Positions 33,662-47,024 of a stretch of DNA of 64,000 nucleotides are shown here, one piece after another. Every line of letters begins with the position of its first letter. The first letter of the stretch is position 1. A program made the position numbers and the translations under genes. The DNA lies in the NCBI GenBank assembly GCA_963921825.1, contig OY997589.1:56150959-56214958 (forward strand). Direction: 5' to 3'. The notes under the pieces are model-generated. The model saw only the letters and a program-made list of their open reading frames with translations, ran no database searches and was not told where the DNA came from. The DNA comes from Erodium maritimum (taxonomy: Eukaryota; Streptophyta; Magnoliopsida; Geraniales; Geraniaceae).

Positions 33662-36600
33662 ATTTTTTTTTGATCAACAATTTTCAAATTTTATAGACCA
33701 AGTTTTCGAAATGAAAAATAAGGCCAAGGGACGAGCCCTCGAAAGTTACAAACAAAACCAGTACCACCCTATAAGGGTAAGTTTTTAACCAAACCAAGCT
33801 AGATCTAAAACCCTCTTGCACAATACTACCCAAACAAAACCCCAAGTACCTTTTGTCATTCCACTACCCTTACAAACCTGTCACTGCGAAGAACCAAATG
33901 ACAGTACACAGCCCAAACCAACCAGTCACAACCGGTTCTGCATTATGCAAATACAAACCAACCCAATTAAACCCAACAATTCAAAAAGATCAACATCATG
34001 TAAACTAAGTGGCAAATGATATAAGGCCACCCCCAAAAGTATCACCCAACAGTACTTCAGTGGCTGTAGAAACCTCCCCCAAACTTCAGTAGTACAAGAG
34101 GAGGACATGCCAATGAAATGCCACAAAAACACAGTTCACTCCACCCAACTGTCCAAACATCAGTACCCCAGCCAGAGTTAGGCACTTCTCAACAAAAAGG
34201 ACAGGTGACAAAAACCTGAAACAAAAGAAACAAACCACAGTCCAAAGAAAAACACTCCACTAGATCAAGTTCTACCCACACACAAAGGAGAAAGAAGCTC
34301 TCAAGTCAGCTACCCCCACACCAAACATTAACAAACAAACTGAAAATACAGACCAACACCAACAACCTTACCAAGATCTCACCACTGTACCCATCCCACC
34401 CCCTAAACCACCCCACCCCCCAGCAATAGGAAGGAAACAAATCACAAAGGTTGCTTGTGCTCCAAGGCAACCAATCAGCATCAGTAGAATAATGACCACC
34501 TCTCAACCAGCTTCAAGAAAATCCTAAACTTGTTCCAGAAGAGTCAAGCTAGAGTAGGCTTCTTTCCCAAATGAAAAGACCAAGGATTATTGATCCAAGA
34601 TATAAAGGAGAAGGAATGGTTGAATTTAAATTTAGCCCACATGAGTTGATAAGAATCATTCTGAATTTGTTGAAGGATTTCCTCAGGTTGGAGGGAGATT
34701 GAATTGAAAATCAGATTATTCCTATAGAGCCATAACCTCCAAATGATAAGTGAGACAAGTAAGCTCCAGTGAGTATTCTGTGAGCCCAGGTGCTTCCAAG
34801 AAATGAACCAATCCAAAATTGTCTCAGGGTGAACTGAGCTTATTCCCCACCAGTTCAAGCACAAAACCCACACTGACCAGGAGAAGGGACAACATAAAAA
34901 TAGATGATCTTGTTCTTCTGGTTCTTCATTGCAGAAAGGACACCAGATATTGTGAGTATACATGCCTCTTGCCAGTAAAAAAACATTTAGTTGGAACAAC
35001 TTTCATACACAAGAGCCAAATGAATGCAACAGCTTTGGGAGGAAGTATTGGTTCCCAAAGTAATGCAGGCCAATCAAGCTCAACCTCCTCAGACTCATCC
35101 AAGTACTGGTACATTCTTTGCACAGAAAATCCTCTTTGATCAATCACCCAATAAACTGTGTCAGGTTCAAAAGATAGAGGAGGAAGAATATTAATCAGAT
35201 CACATAGAAGTACAAATTGATCTTCTTCCCAACCCCTCAACTCCCTTCTAAAGATCATTATCCAATCACCATTAACCCAAATATGAGAAACTAAGGCCCT
35301 CTTTTGATGACTGAGGTGAAAAAGTCTTTGGAACATATTTTTCAAGGGTATGTCTGTTAACCAAAGATCCTCCCAAAAATGAATGGAGTTTCCTGATTTT
35401 AATGACCATTGTAAACCCTCCACCCCAAAAGCATTTGTAAATTTAGGACAACTCAACAAGGAACCAAAGTGTGTAAGAAAGCACTGTCCATTGTGAAGAA
35501 AGAATTTAGTAAGGTCCCATTCTGAACTGTCCCAGCCATATTTAGAGCAAATCAACTGTTTCCAAAGAGAGTCTTCTTCCAAGGCAAATCTCCACCACCA
35601 CTTGGCCAAGAGAGCCCTGTTCATGATTGATAAACTCTTGATTCCAAGCCCTCCTGCACTTTTGGGCCTGCAAACCTTTCCCTAACTAATTTTATCCAAC
35701 ACCTTCTTATCAATTGAGCCATTCCAAAGGAACCTTTTTTGCCACTTCTCCATCTCTTTTACCACTCCCTTAGGAACCTTAAAGAGAGACATGTAATATA
35801 ATGGTAGGGAAGAGAGTGAGGATTTAATCAAGGTTATCCTACCCCTCAAACTTTTATGCCTGGCTTTCCAGAGATTCAGCTTGCTCTTGAATTTGGAGAT
35901 GATAGGATCCCAGGTTTTAATCCTTCTAGGATTAGCCCCTAGCTGAAAACCCAAGTAATCAAAGGGAAGTTGCATTGCTGTGCAACCAAGAATACCAGTG
36001 ATCTCATGTATTTGGACTGAGGAAGGATTCAATAATAGAACTTTGGACTTAAGGAAATTGATTTGAAGACCAGTGAAATTTTGTAAAACATTGAGAGTGT
36101 GTTTCAAGTTTATGTCTTGTTGAATACCCCCATGAATGAAGATGAGAGTATCATCTGCAAATTGTAAATAGGAAATCTCTGGCCCCAATTCAGAACATTT
36201 AACACCAGAAAACATGTTAATGGCAGTACCTTTCACCATTAATTGATGGAGACTTTCAGCTACAAGTGCAAATAGTAGTGGGGAAAGAGAACACCCTTGT
36301 CTCAACCCTCTTTCCAGAGGAAAATCACCAGATGGTGATCCATTAATCAATACAGAAGACCAATCTCTCATACATTCCTCAATCCAAGACCTCCAGGTAG
36401 TGCCAAAACCCATTATCTCCAGTAAATTCAATAAGGACCCCCAGTGAATGTGATCATAAGCCTTCTCAAAGTCAATTTTCAGTACAATTATCTCCTGGCC
36501 AGAATTTTTAATAGAGTGAATGAGTTCAGAAGCAATCAAGACACCATCTAATATTTGCCTTCCAGCTATGAATCCAGACTGCACATCATGGACAAGCAAA

Positions 36601-37988
36601 TTCATCAAAGGTTTAAGTCTGGCAGCCAAAACTTTTGAGATGATCTTATAAATGTTGTGAATCAAACTGACAGGCCTGAAGTCATTGAAAGTCACAGGAG
36701 CTGAGCCTTTAGGAATTAAAGTGATAAAGGATGAGTTTAATCCCTTAACAAGATGGCCACCCATTGAAGAAATGCTCAAACAGTTCCAAAATGTCATTTT
36801 TAACCACATGCCAACATGATTGATAGAATTTTAAAGAAAACCCATCAGGGCCAGGAGACTTCTCCCCATTACAAGCTCTGATAGCCCTCAAGATCTCATC
36901 TTCAGTGAAAGGATTCTCCAACCCCTGAGCTTGGGAAATAGAAATATTCTTGAAAGGAAGAGAGGAGAGCTTAATGCAGACTGCATCAGTCCCATGAAAT
37001 CTACCAGCAAAATGATTTTTAGCCACCTCTCTGATCTCAGCAGGAGAATGATAAAAGGAGTTCCCATCCTTAATACAAGTAATCTTCTTCCTTGAAAATT
37101 TGAAGTTGGCCACCAAATGATAATACTTAGTACACCTGTCCCCATCTCTAGACCATCTATGCCTGGCCTTTTGGCACCAGAATTTAGCTTGGAGTTTTAG
37201 TTTCCGAATCAGCCAGGCATTCAACAAAGCCCTCCTAGCTATCTCCACAGGAACTAAATCCCTATCCTCAAATAGATTGTCTAATGAATTAATCTCACCC
37301 TTCAGATCCTCAATATCTTTGTCTAACCAACCAAAGGTGTTAACATTCCACTGTCTATAGAAGCTTTGAAGAGACTTTAATTTGTACCAGAGTTTGTAAG
37401 CAGCCGAGCCTTCCACTTGAATATTGTCCCAATGATCTTTGGTGTCTCTAAAAAAAGTGGGATGCTTTGTCCAGGCATTGATGAATTTTAAGGGCCTTGG
37501 ACCCCAATCAACCACAGGATTGCATAAGAGTACTGGCTTGTGATCAGAAAGCACCCTAGGCAGACATGTTTGTGAGATATTGTTAAAATAAGTTAAGAGT
37601 GAAGGAGTGATCAAGAACCTATCCAATCTTGAAGCCATATTCCTGGTGTTGAACCAAGTGAATTTTCCTCCCACCAGTTGTAAGTCCATAACTTCTGCAT
37701 CACTAACAAAGCTCCTGAATTCTCTAGGACTCCTTGAAGAGTAATGAGGGCCAGATTTCTCACAAGGATCAAGTATGGCATTAAAATCTCCAACAATCAA
37801 GTAATCAGGATAAATATTAGAGATCTTAGACCCAATATCCAGCCACAGAAGTCCTCTAGCATTAACAGCACAAGGGGCATAGATATTGATTACAGAGATA
37901 TTCAGATTCAAAGGAATATAACAGTCTGACCAATACAAAGCATTAGGATCAATGGAGTGATAATAGCTGATACTAGAGCTCGCAACAA
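33662..37988 (-). mobile_element. 5'-truncated LINE (L1-type) with endonuclease, RT and zinc-ribbon
   Basis: On the minus strand: endonuclease C-terminal half (37938 to about 37400; INIYAPC, VGDFNAILDP, RLDRFLITP, LSDHKPVLL), the linker (RRWSRDGDRCTKYYH type), the RT start (SPGPDGFSLKFYQSCW, about 36880), RT core with DFEKAYDHIHW, LRQGCSLSPLLF and the catalytic YLQFADDTLIF (about 36130-36180), thumb, then zinc-ribbon end with CPFCNEEPEEQDHLFLCCPF (about 34870-34930). A 3' UTR of about 880 bases ends in a short A run at 33662-33670. By eye there are two frameshifts (about 36790 and 34990) and one stop (about 35680). The first part of the endonuclease is absent, as in a 5'-truncated insertion. 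It is the least decayed LINE here. Confidence 0.92.
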
Positions 37989-38952
37989 CTACATGTTGGG
38001 AATGATATGAAATAAAACGACAAGTTATGGATCAATGAGAGGCAGCTTAAAACAGTAATTGTTTATACGTTAGTGAGAAAAAAGCAGCCTACCCTTATTG
38101 TTGAACATACTCTTTCCTCAGGTGTAATAAAATTATGATTAGATTATCATAACTATGATGATGAAAACTGCAAGCTACTCATAAATATGAACACTTGAAT
38201 TAAAATTTTCAAATAAAAGCAACAATAGTATAATGAAAATGTTAAGTGTCAATTCCATCTCACCATTTTAAAGGTTTTGATTTCCATTTCTACAACCTTA
38301 ATTTTTTTTTCATCTCACTACTCTAAAATTTAATTTCTCAATTTAATACCTGACGTTAATTATCCCGTCCATTTTTAACTGAAAATGATAAAAAAAAAGT
38401 TAAAAATGACCAAACTAACTTTTATTCTCTTAAAACCCTATATTATATTCTTTTCCCCCTTAAAACCTTATTTCCCTTCCTCTTTTGTGCATCTCCTCGC
38501 CACACAGCAGCTCTTACTCCACCGCCGCACTTCCTCCTCTCTTCACCACCCCTTGCTTGAGCAAAAACCACAGAGGCTTGTGGGCAGAAAGTCGACTTCA
38601 GCAAAATCTGCAGCGAGTCACTACCGCGTGGAAGGTCGACTTCATCGTCCTCGCGAGGCGCTCCCATGGATGGGTACTTCTCCTGAGGGGTCATGTGATG
38701 CTTCCGAGGAGAGATAGGAGACTGGGAGGGAAGAGCATCGTCAAGCTTTGGGACCATAACCAGATCTATATCAAGCTTCCATCGTCGTAGCGAGAAGGAT
38801 GCACCTCGATGAGTTCAGCCTCAGATTGCTCCACCTCTTGTGACATCAGGCTCCGATTGAAAGAACGGTTTAAGAAATTAGGGATTTCATTTTTCTTCTG
38901 CTTTTGTATTTGGATAATTAGAATATCTTTGAACGTGTATTAATAAATTCAA
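37989..38952. other. Spacer with an unrecognised frame (38385-38717, plus)
   Basis: The sequence is AT-rich to about 38460, then CT-rich and GC-richer to 38830. Open frames on both strands over 38385-38790 have no known domain. A TGTTGGGAATG at 37995 resembles an LTR start but has no partner. A decayed 5' end of a host gene is possible and not shown. Confidence 0.4.
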
Positions 38953-39374
38953 GGGATAATTGTTCAAAACTACCCTAAAGTTTCGTCCACAAACGTTTCG
39001 ATGCACAAAATTTCGTCCACGCTTTGTGGTTACCCTAAAGTTTCGTCCACACACTTTTGTCAAAAAAATGGATGGAATATGCCATTTTTGTTATGCATGT
39101 GACCCATGTGCTTGTTAAGGGTAAAGTGAAATTACAATTTTACCCTTAACAAATGAACCCTTTGACTTTTGCAAAAATAATAATAATACCGTTTTACCCT
39201 TTTAAATGTTGGTTTTTGTGCCCTAGGCCAATCGTGATCATGGACAGTATTATCATTTCATTAATACATCGCACTATTATTATCATTTGCGAAATGTTAA
39301 TAGTGTGAATAATACTCTTTCTTAAGATCATCGGGTTGAGGACTTGATAGTAAAACCCTTAGAAGTAATAGAGT

Positions 39375-42301
39375 TGTCACGCCCCAAATTCAGTCGAACC
39401 GAACCCGGAACGCGAACGATAAAACAATAAAACCATTTTCAAACCTTTTAAATAAATTGCTAAAAATCACCATTTAGGTAATCAAAATAATAATTTACAA
39501 CTCAAAAGTACGTCCAAACAAGCGGACAAAAGACATGGCGTACGTCGCTAAACCCAAAAGGAAACCCGGACTCCCGCTCCCGGCTCTTCAAGCTTCGAGA
39601 GCTCACCTAGTCCGTCTCGCGACCAGTACCTGTAGGAAAAGCAGCTAGGGGTGAGCGATCGCTCACCACCACGGATACCAGACTGACTATGGCATACTAG
39701 CAGACAATGCCAGAAACACCAACAACAAAACAAACACCGGGGACTACTATCCCCAACACAAGTAACCCGACTGACACACAAACGGTTACCTTCCCCAACC
39801 GACTCAACACCCGGACACGTAATGTAGACCCGACACAATGATTACGACTTCCACCAAAGACACAAAAGATAACCACGCAACACCCAAGATCACAAAGGAT
39901 CGCACACCAAACAAGATCGCAAAGGATCGCACTCCAGCTGCTCAGTGCCGGTTGCTAACCGGCTGGGCTCGAGCCTGCCCATGCAACTTCCCCGATCCCT
40001 GTCGGGTCAGGCGGTTGACCTGTCAGCGATGTATAAAGCCATACTTTTCCGATAGTTGTTCGGAAGGGGAGCCGCCCTCATCGCCAAAGAAGACGCTCAA
40101 CCTTACCGATCCCTGTCGGAAGGCTAGCCAATACCCACACAACTTTTCCCGACACACAGTCGGATCAGGCTGTCGACCTGTCTCTCCCAACCTCAGGCAA
40201 CCACAACCCCAATCACAAGCAAAGTTCAACAAATAGTAACAACACAGGTTTAGCATTCCACAGGCACTCATGGCCACCCAAGACGCCAACAGTAAAACAC
40301 GGGTTCAACAACCCCACGGGCACTCATGGCCACCCAAGACACACCAACAGTAAAATACGGGTTCAACAACCCCACGACACTCATGGCCACCCAAGACACC
40401 AACAATAAAATACGGGCTAAACAACCCCACGGGAACTCATGGCCACCCAAGACACCAACAATAAAAATACGGGTTCAACACCCCACAGGCACTCATGGCC
40501 ACCCACAAACAATACAATCAACCTCCGGGCATAACCAAATGCCTCCAGTATTTCTAATATCAATACGTTCACTGCTCGTACGACACTACTAAGTGTCATG
40601 CATTTCTATTGTTCGATACGTTCCCGTATCATACGACACCACCCGGTGTCGCCTTCCTTTCTATTGTTCGATAAACTTGCTTAACCCACGTCACCCAAGC
40701 GTCACATGCATTTCTACTGTTAACTTTCCCTAGTCAGGGCCGAGATCCGGCTACTTTTCCCTACCTCGTATGTTTTCCCAAAAGCTCACAACCAAGCTCC
40801 GGCGTGCTCACGATCACTCGCATAGCTTTCCCTTTCCTCTGTCGGTGGCACGATCTAATAAGAACACAATCTAAAACACTTTTAAGTTCGCAGGCATAAA
40901 CTGAATTTTAATACACTTGACGCCCAAATGCAACCCCGACAATGTCGATCACTCCCGAACTTCCCAGTTACTCGACATTATCGATAATGAGCCCGGAAAG
41001 GCCCGATTCGCCCAGCTCGGCGAATCTGCCCGGGGTTGGAAAACGTCCTTCCGGGTCTCCGAAAATTCTCGTTTTCGTTTCTACGGTCTTAGAATAATTC
41101 AAGGGTTCCAACGCAATCGACGGAATCAATTTCCGACTTCCGGGCGATTTAATTCGCGTTTAAAGTTTCTAAACCCGAAATTCCAACTTTCACAATTTAA
41201 GACGGTAATCTACAAAAGAAAAATACCCAATATTTGGATACCGATAAATTAGCTCTAAGATCAAGTTAAGAAGCAAAGTAAAAACATCCTTGGCCGAGTA
41301 CCCTTTTGTGTGCTACTCCACACACAAGATTCATATTTGTTTATCCCGTGGTTAACATGCCATCCAAAACAAAATTAACCACTCAAGCTCTCTCTTGCAT
41401 TAATCATGCGGTTAGTGATTATTCTTGAATTGATTGTTACTGTACCAAACTCCAAGCTTTTAGCATGTACAGCACCAATCAAAAAATTGAAGAAGCCATA
41501 CAATAAATGACCAACCTTTGGTTTCTGTCTCCTTGTCTTGATCTTTGGCAGCAACCACACGAGCACTTTGTTGTGCAATTAATTCCTTCAACAAGAAACA
41601 AAAGCTAAACCAACCATAAGCAAGTCCTTCCCCTCTTGATTCTCTCTCTGCCGTTGAAGCCACCCCAAGATCAATTGATGATTTTGTAAACCATCACCCA
41701 AGCAGCAAAGAGAACACCATGTTCTCTCCTCATCAACGTTGTGGCGCACCACACAGAGACCAACCAAACCTATTTACTTCTCTCACCTTCTTCTCTTCTT
41801 TTTTTTATTTTGCCGAACCTATCCCCTCCATTTCCTCTTTTTGGTTCAAAATACCTACCACCACCACTTGTGTGACAAGTGGGTCCCACCCTTTTAAGAA
41901 AATATCTTCGTAGATATTTTTCTGTCAGATTCGCGAAATTCGGCCGTCTCGGGCCCCGAACGGGCACATTTTCCAAGAAATTACGAAACTTCACGGGCTA
42001 CAAGGAAACGGCTCAACTAAGACCGCTGTGACGACGGCTAAGCTTTTTGGATCCAAAACGAAACTCGAATGGACCAAAACGTCGCTCGGTTGACTTTTCC
42101 AGCAAAAAGTCAACATTTCCCAAATTGGTCAGAAAGTTTCCCTGAGTCCCCCAGAACTCACTTTGGCCGATATCGGGGTCAACTTAAGTCAGATATGACC
42201 CTCGGGGTCAAATTTAGGTTCATTTAGGTGTCTGTCAATTTTTTTAAAATTTTCTTGTTTTTCGCCTATTTGACTAGCGTTGACCGGGAGTGGTTCTTAC
42301 A
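39375..42301 (-). repeat. 3' LTR of Tekay copy B
   Basis: This 2927-bp LTR runs from TGTCACGCCCC to the reverse complement of TGTAAGAACCACTCC. It holds the TGAGCGATCGCTCA hairpin (near 39652), the CTCATGGCCACCCAAGAC minisatellite (about 40262-40505) and a segment at about 41200-41700 that is absent from copy A LTRs. Confidence 0.92.
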
Positions 42302-45300
42302 ATCTACCCCCCTTAAAGGAATTTCGTCCACGAAATTTAAAACAAACGTACCTCTGGAGTCGAACAGATCAGGGTACTTCACGCGAACCTCGCCCTCGCG
42401 TTCCCAAGTCGACTCAGCCCCGTGGTGCCTCCACTGCACCCGTACTAGGCGGATAACCTTGCCACGCAGGACCTGCTCTCTTAGATCCATTTCCCAAACC
42501 GGTTTCTCCTTACACGAGACATCACCCGTTACCTCGACATCTTCCCACTCAATGACGTGCGAGGGGTCCGCATACACTTCCGCAACTGGGAAACGTGGAT
42601 ATTCCCAAGCTGCGGTGGCAGTGCAAGTCGGTATGCAACTGCTCCCACTCCGCTCAAGACCTCAAAAGGCTCGATACACCGCGGGGCTAACCTGCCTCCA
42701 CCGCGTTTGAAACGCACCAGTCCACCTTTCGGACTCACCTTCAGGGATACATGGTCATCGACTGCTGACTCGAGAGGTCGGCGCCGTCTGTCAGCATAGC
42801 TCCTGCCGACTCTACGCGGTCTTCAACTGCTCACGCTTCGGCACGACCGACTCAGCTGTCTCTCGGTCCAGTTTTAGACCCAGTGAACCCTCATTCCTCA
42901 CTTCCGCCCCGCACACGGGCGACCGACATGGCCTACCATACAACGCTCCGAACGGTGCCATCATGATACTGGCTTGAAAGCTGTTGTTGTAGGCGAACTC
43001 GGCTAACCGCTCACGAAATGCATCGTGACGTGCCCCCATTTCCACTGTGCAACTGGCAGTGGTTGCAATAACCCAGCGGGACGCTGATGTTTGGCTCTCA
43101 CCTGCTGAAAAGTGAGGCACCGCGATACCAATTCTACAACCGCTCTCCGCATCCTGCTCCACTAGATCTGTCGCCTGATGTCGCGTTCCTCTTAGTGCTA
43201 CCCACGTGCACTGTCAGACGCGAATAGTGCGACTCTCGCAGCTCGTCGCCTCCACCGTTACTCGGTACGAACAAACCTCCGCGATACCGTAACTCCCAAT
43301 TAGCACGACGATCCCAGCCCTCGGCGTCAACCCCGCCGGCAACTCTCGCCCGGATCTCTGTCGGCTCGACATCCACCGACTGTGCCTCTATCCCCCGGCC
43401 AAGCCGGGTGGGCTGAGCCACCAAGAAGCACTTGGCCACGCCGCCGGTAACCTCTTCTAGCTCCAACCAGAGCGTGCCCAGCTCTCCCAACATGCCCCAC
43501 TCCCGGACTGAGATTCTAGCAGGACACGACATCGGCTTCCTACTCAGGGCATCGGCACTCACATTCGCCTTACTCGAATGGTAGAGTAGCTCAAAGACGT
43601 ACTCTTCAGTAGTTCCATCCATCGCCGCTGGCGCATGTTTAGGTCTCGTTGGGAAAAGATGTACTTAAGGCTCTTATGATCCGAGAACACCTGAAATCGC
43701 CCGCCATACAGATAATACATCCAACCCTTTAGCGCGAACACGATTGCTGCTAATTTCAAGTCATGTGTAGGATAGTTGCGCTCGTGTGTCTTCAACTGCC
43801 TTGAGCCACAAGCAACGACTCTACCCAACCGCATCAGCACGCAGCCCAGTCCTTCCCCGGACGTGCCACAATAGACTTCATACTCGACCCCGCGCTCTGG
43901 CACTATCAACACTGGAGCGGTAGCCAGACGAGCCTTCAGCTCCGTGAACGCACGTTCACAATCCTCTGTCCACAAAAACCCGACTCCCTTGCGCGTCAAA
44001 AGAGTCATAGGCGTGGCTAGACGCGCAAAGTCCTTGACAAACCGCCGATAATATCCTGCCAGCCCCAAGAAGCTGCTGATCTCGAAAACGCTCTTGGGCC
44101 GCGCCCACTTCAAAACCGCGTCGATCTGCACCGGATCGACCAATATACCGTCACGGGACACAACGTGACCGAGGAATCTCACCTCAGCGAGCCAAAACTC
44201 GCACTTCTCAAGGTTGGCGTATAGCTGATGTGTGCGCAACAGGGTCAGAACACCCCTCAGATGTTCCTCATGCGCCGCCTCGTTCTGCGAGTAGATCACG
44301 ATGTCGTCTACAAACACCACCACAAACTGATCTAAGAACGGCCGGAATATACTGTTCATCAGATCCATGAACGCTGCAGGTGCGTTCGTCAGTCCAAAAG
44401 GCATCACCAAGAACTCGTAATGCCCATAGCGTGTCCGGAATGCAGTCTTTGCGACGTCCCCCTCTCGGACTCGCAACTGGTAATATCCGGATCGCAGATC
44501 GATCTTCGAGAAGCATGTCAACCCTCTCAACTGGTCGAACAAGTCGTCTATCCTCGGCATCGGGTATCGGTTCTTCACCGTAAACCGGTTCAGCTTCCGG
44601 TAGTCTATACACATCCGAGCTCTCCACTCTTCTTCTTCACGAAGAGTGCTGGTGCGCCCCACGGCGATGTCCTCGGTCGGATAAACCCTTTCTCCCGAAG
44701 CTCCTCGAGCTGACGCTTCAGCTCGGTCAACTCAGCTGGCGCGAACCTGTAAGGCGCCATCGATATCGATGCCGTTCCTGGCACTAGGTTAATCCTGAAC
44801 TCCACCTCCCGAACTGGTGGCAACCCGCTCAACTCCTCCGGAAGGACCTCGGGGAACTCGCACACCACTCGCGGTAACTCTCGGCCCTGCACGGCCGATA
44901 CTTCCTCCACGGCGGACAAAGTCGACAGGAGAACTCCGCTCTTACTGCCCAGAATACACGAACCTTTCGTGTTGCCTGTTGACACCGTCACTCGTCGCCA
45001 GTAACAGTCGATATTGGCTCGGCACTTCGCCGGCCAATCCATTGTCAGGATCATGTCAAAGGCTGTCATTTCGTAAGTATCCTTCCCACGGATAGACGCA
45101 CAAGCTCAGTCGCTGCCGAACCTCATGGAACCTCGCGGTCTCTCTAAGACCTCGCTCCTCTACCGTCGTCGTGCCTACCAACTCCGAACGTACCCGAATC
45201 CTCGGGGTGAGGACTCGATCCAGCATCAGGGCTCTTGAACCCTCTCTCGAACCTCCTGTATCGATTCACTTCTCTAACTCCGCAGGCACGACAGACCCTA

Positions 45301-45425
45301 GTCAACACCACATCACCCCCAACCGGCGTATCCAGACGCAGGGGTGGACTCAACGGCTCTAAACTCAGCCCCAACATCTCAACACCACTCAATGAAGCAA
45401 ACGAGTGTGACACCCCGGTATCCAA
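42302..45425 (-). pseudogene. pol remnant of Tekay copy B
   Basis: Reading the minus strand: protease with MDTGVSHSFASL (about 45425), then MDWPAKCRANIDC, RT with [43 protein letters not shown] and the catalytic [12 protein letters not shown] (about 44290-44320), RNase H with [17 protein letters not shown] (about 43660), integrase end with EFAYNNSFQASIMMAPFGAL (about 42990), and a chromodomain with WRHHGAESTWEREGEVR (about 42420). This order and the chromodomain are diagnostic of the Tekay clade. It is a broken fossil with several breaks; the RT to RNase H part is the best kept. Confidence 0.9.
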
Positions 45426-45439
45426 TAAAACTGACGCCT

Positions 45440-47024
45440 AAATCAGAGACCGAACAACCCCTCCATTAGTCACTCCGGTAAAGTCTAGCATAACCCTCAC
45501 ACGGTTCTCTATGCATTTAGTTATAACGTTCCGCAACCCAACCAGTATTCGCTACTCGTCCCTAACCTAACCAGGGCAAACCACTACCTCAAAACCTGAT
45601 ACCAAAACGTCACACTGCTCAAGCCATTAATACCTCAAATACTCTCTCACGTAAGGGAAACCTCGAAACGGGGATTATGTTCTCAATTCACCAATTCACT
45701 ATTGCTCACAACCTCAATACCCCAATTACCCGATCACGTAGGGAAACCTCAACGGGGATCCTACTCTCAATTCCGCAAACCACTATTGCTCACAACCTCG
45801 ATACCCTAGTTACTCGATCATGTAGGGAACCTCAAATAACCCACTCACGTGAAGGAAACCTCAAACCACCCGTTCACGCGAGGAAAACCTCGAATAACCC
45901 ACTCACGTGAAGGAAACCTCGAACCACCTGTTCACGTAAGGGAAACCTCGAACACCTGTTCCCATAGGGGAAACCTAGTTCGTATGGCGCCGCAGCGCAC
46001 CAACCCTAACCCCTCTCCGTGGTGAGACTCTCACACCGAGGCGATGTATCACTACCGTAGGTTATTGATGAGTCTCGAACCAAGACCTTACCCTTTAACA
46101 CCGAACTTACGACCTCTACAACCAACACAACCGTGAACACAGCCACGCAAAACCAACACTCAAACTGCACAATCAAGACGGTGGAACAAGACAGGAATCA
46201 CAGATCCGTGACAGACCCCGTCACGGTCCTGTTTTCCAAATTCGTTTCAGACTCGATCTTTAACCCTTTTTACCCTAAAATCAACCTTAAGCGTCACACA
46301 CTCTCGATCACCAAAATCATCAAACACACGCACAACAACTCACAGACAACATCAAGTCACCCAACCTCAATCACAAGCCGACAAGGCCAACCAACATCAA
46401 AACACGCCGACCGGGCCAAACAAAATCAAAACACGCCCACCGGGCCAACCAAATTAAACACACGCCCACCGGGCCAACAAATTTAAAAACACGCCCACAG
46501 GGCCAACCAATTCAAAAACACGCCCACTGGGCCAACAAATTTAAAAACACGCCCACAGGGCCAACCAATTCAAAAACACGCCCACCGGGCCAACAAATTT
46601 AAAAACACGCCCACTGGGCCAACCAATTTAAAAACACACGCCCATAGGGCCAACCAATTTTAAAACTTTTCTCCCTTTCATCATAAAATCTCATTCCTTG
46701 ACATCACGTAGTTACAACCCGGTCCAGGCGTCCTGAACTACATCGTACCCACTTGATGTCAACACCGTCACGTTCGACTATAGGAGCGCTCCTGAGTCGA
46801 ATCGCGACGGCTTAAAAATGTTTCACGCAGTAACACACAATCTGTATGCCAGTAATAATAATACTGCACATACACACAATCACAAACAGGACTCAAGTCA
46901 CTACAGTTCTACACACGGTTTCCGACTTGCGCATCCAACGCACGACGGGACTTTACTGACTCGACTCTCCTCACCTAATTGACGTACAGTCCGAGGTGTG
47001 AAACCTCGAGCTCTGATACCAAGC
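45440..47024 (-). repeat. Internal 5' region of Tekay copy B with two minisatellites, no gag seen
   Basis: At 46380-46660 about nine units of AACACGCCCACCGGGCCAAC type lie in a row with spacers of TTTAAAA. At 45640-45970 a looser repeat carries CACGTGAAGGAAACCTCGAA. Both match the same place in copy A, so the arrangement predates both insertions. The primer site for tRNA-Met closes the region at 47010-47021. No capsid-like or zinc-knuckle sequence is recognised. Confidence 0.75.

Noticed and set aside
34544-37938. Host gene for a reverse-transcriptase-like protein
   Set aside because: Domain order, a 3' A run and breaks identify a LINE.
38385-38790. Small host gene
   Set aside because: Frames on both strands are of similar length, with no domain, splice sites or conserved start; kept only as an unrecognised region.
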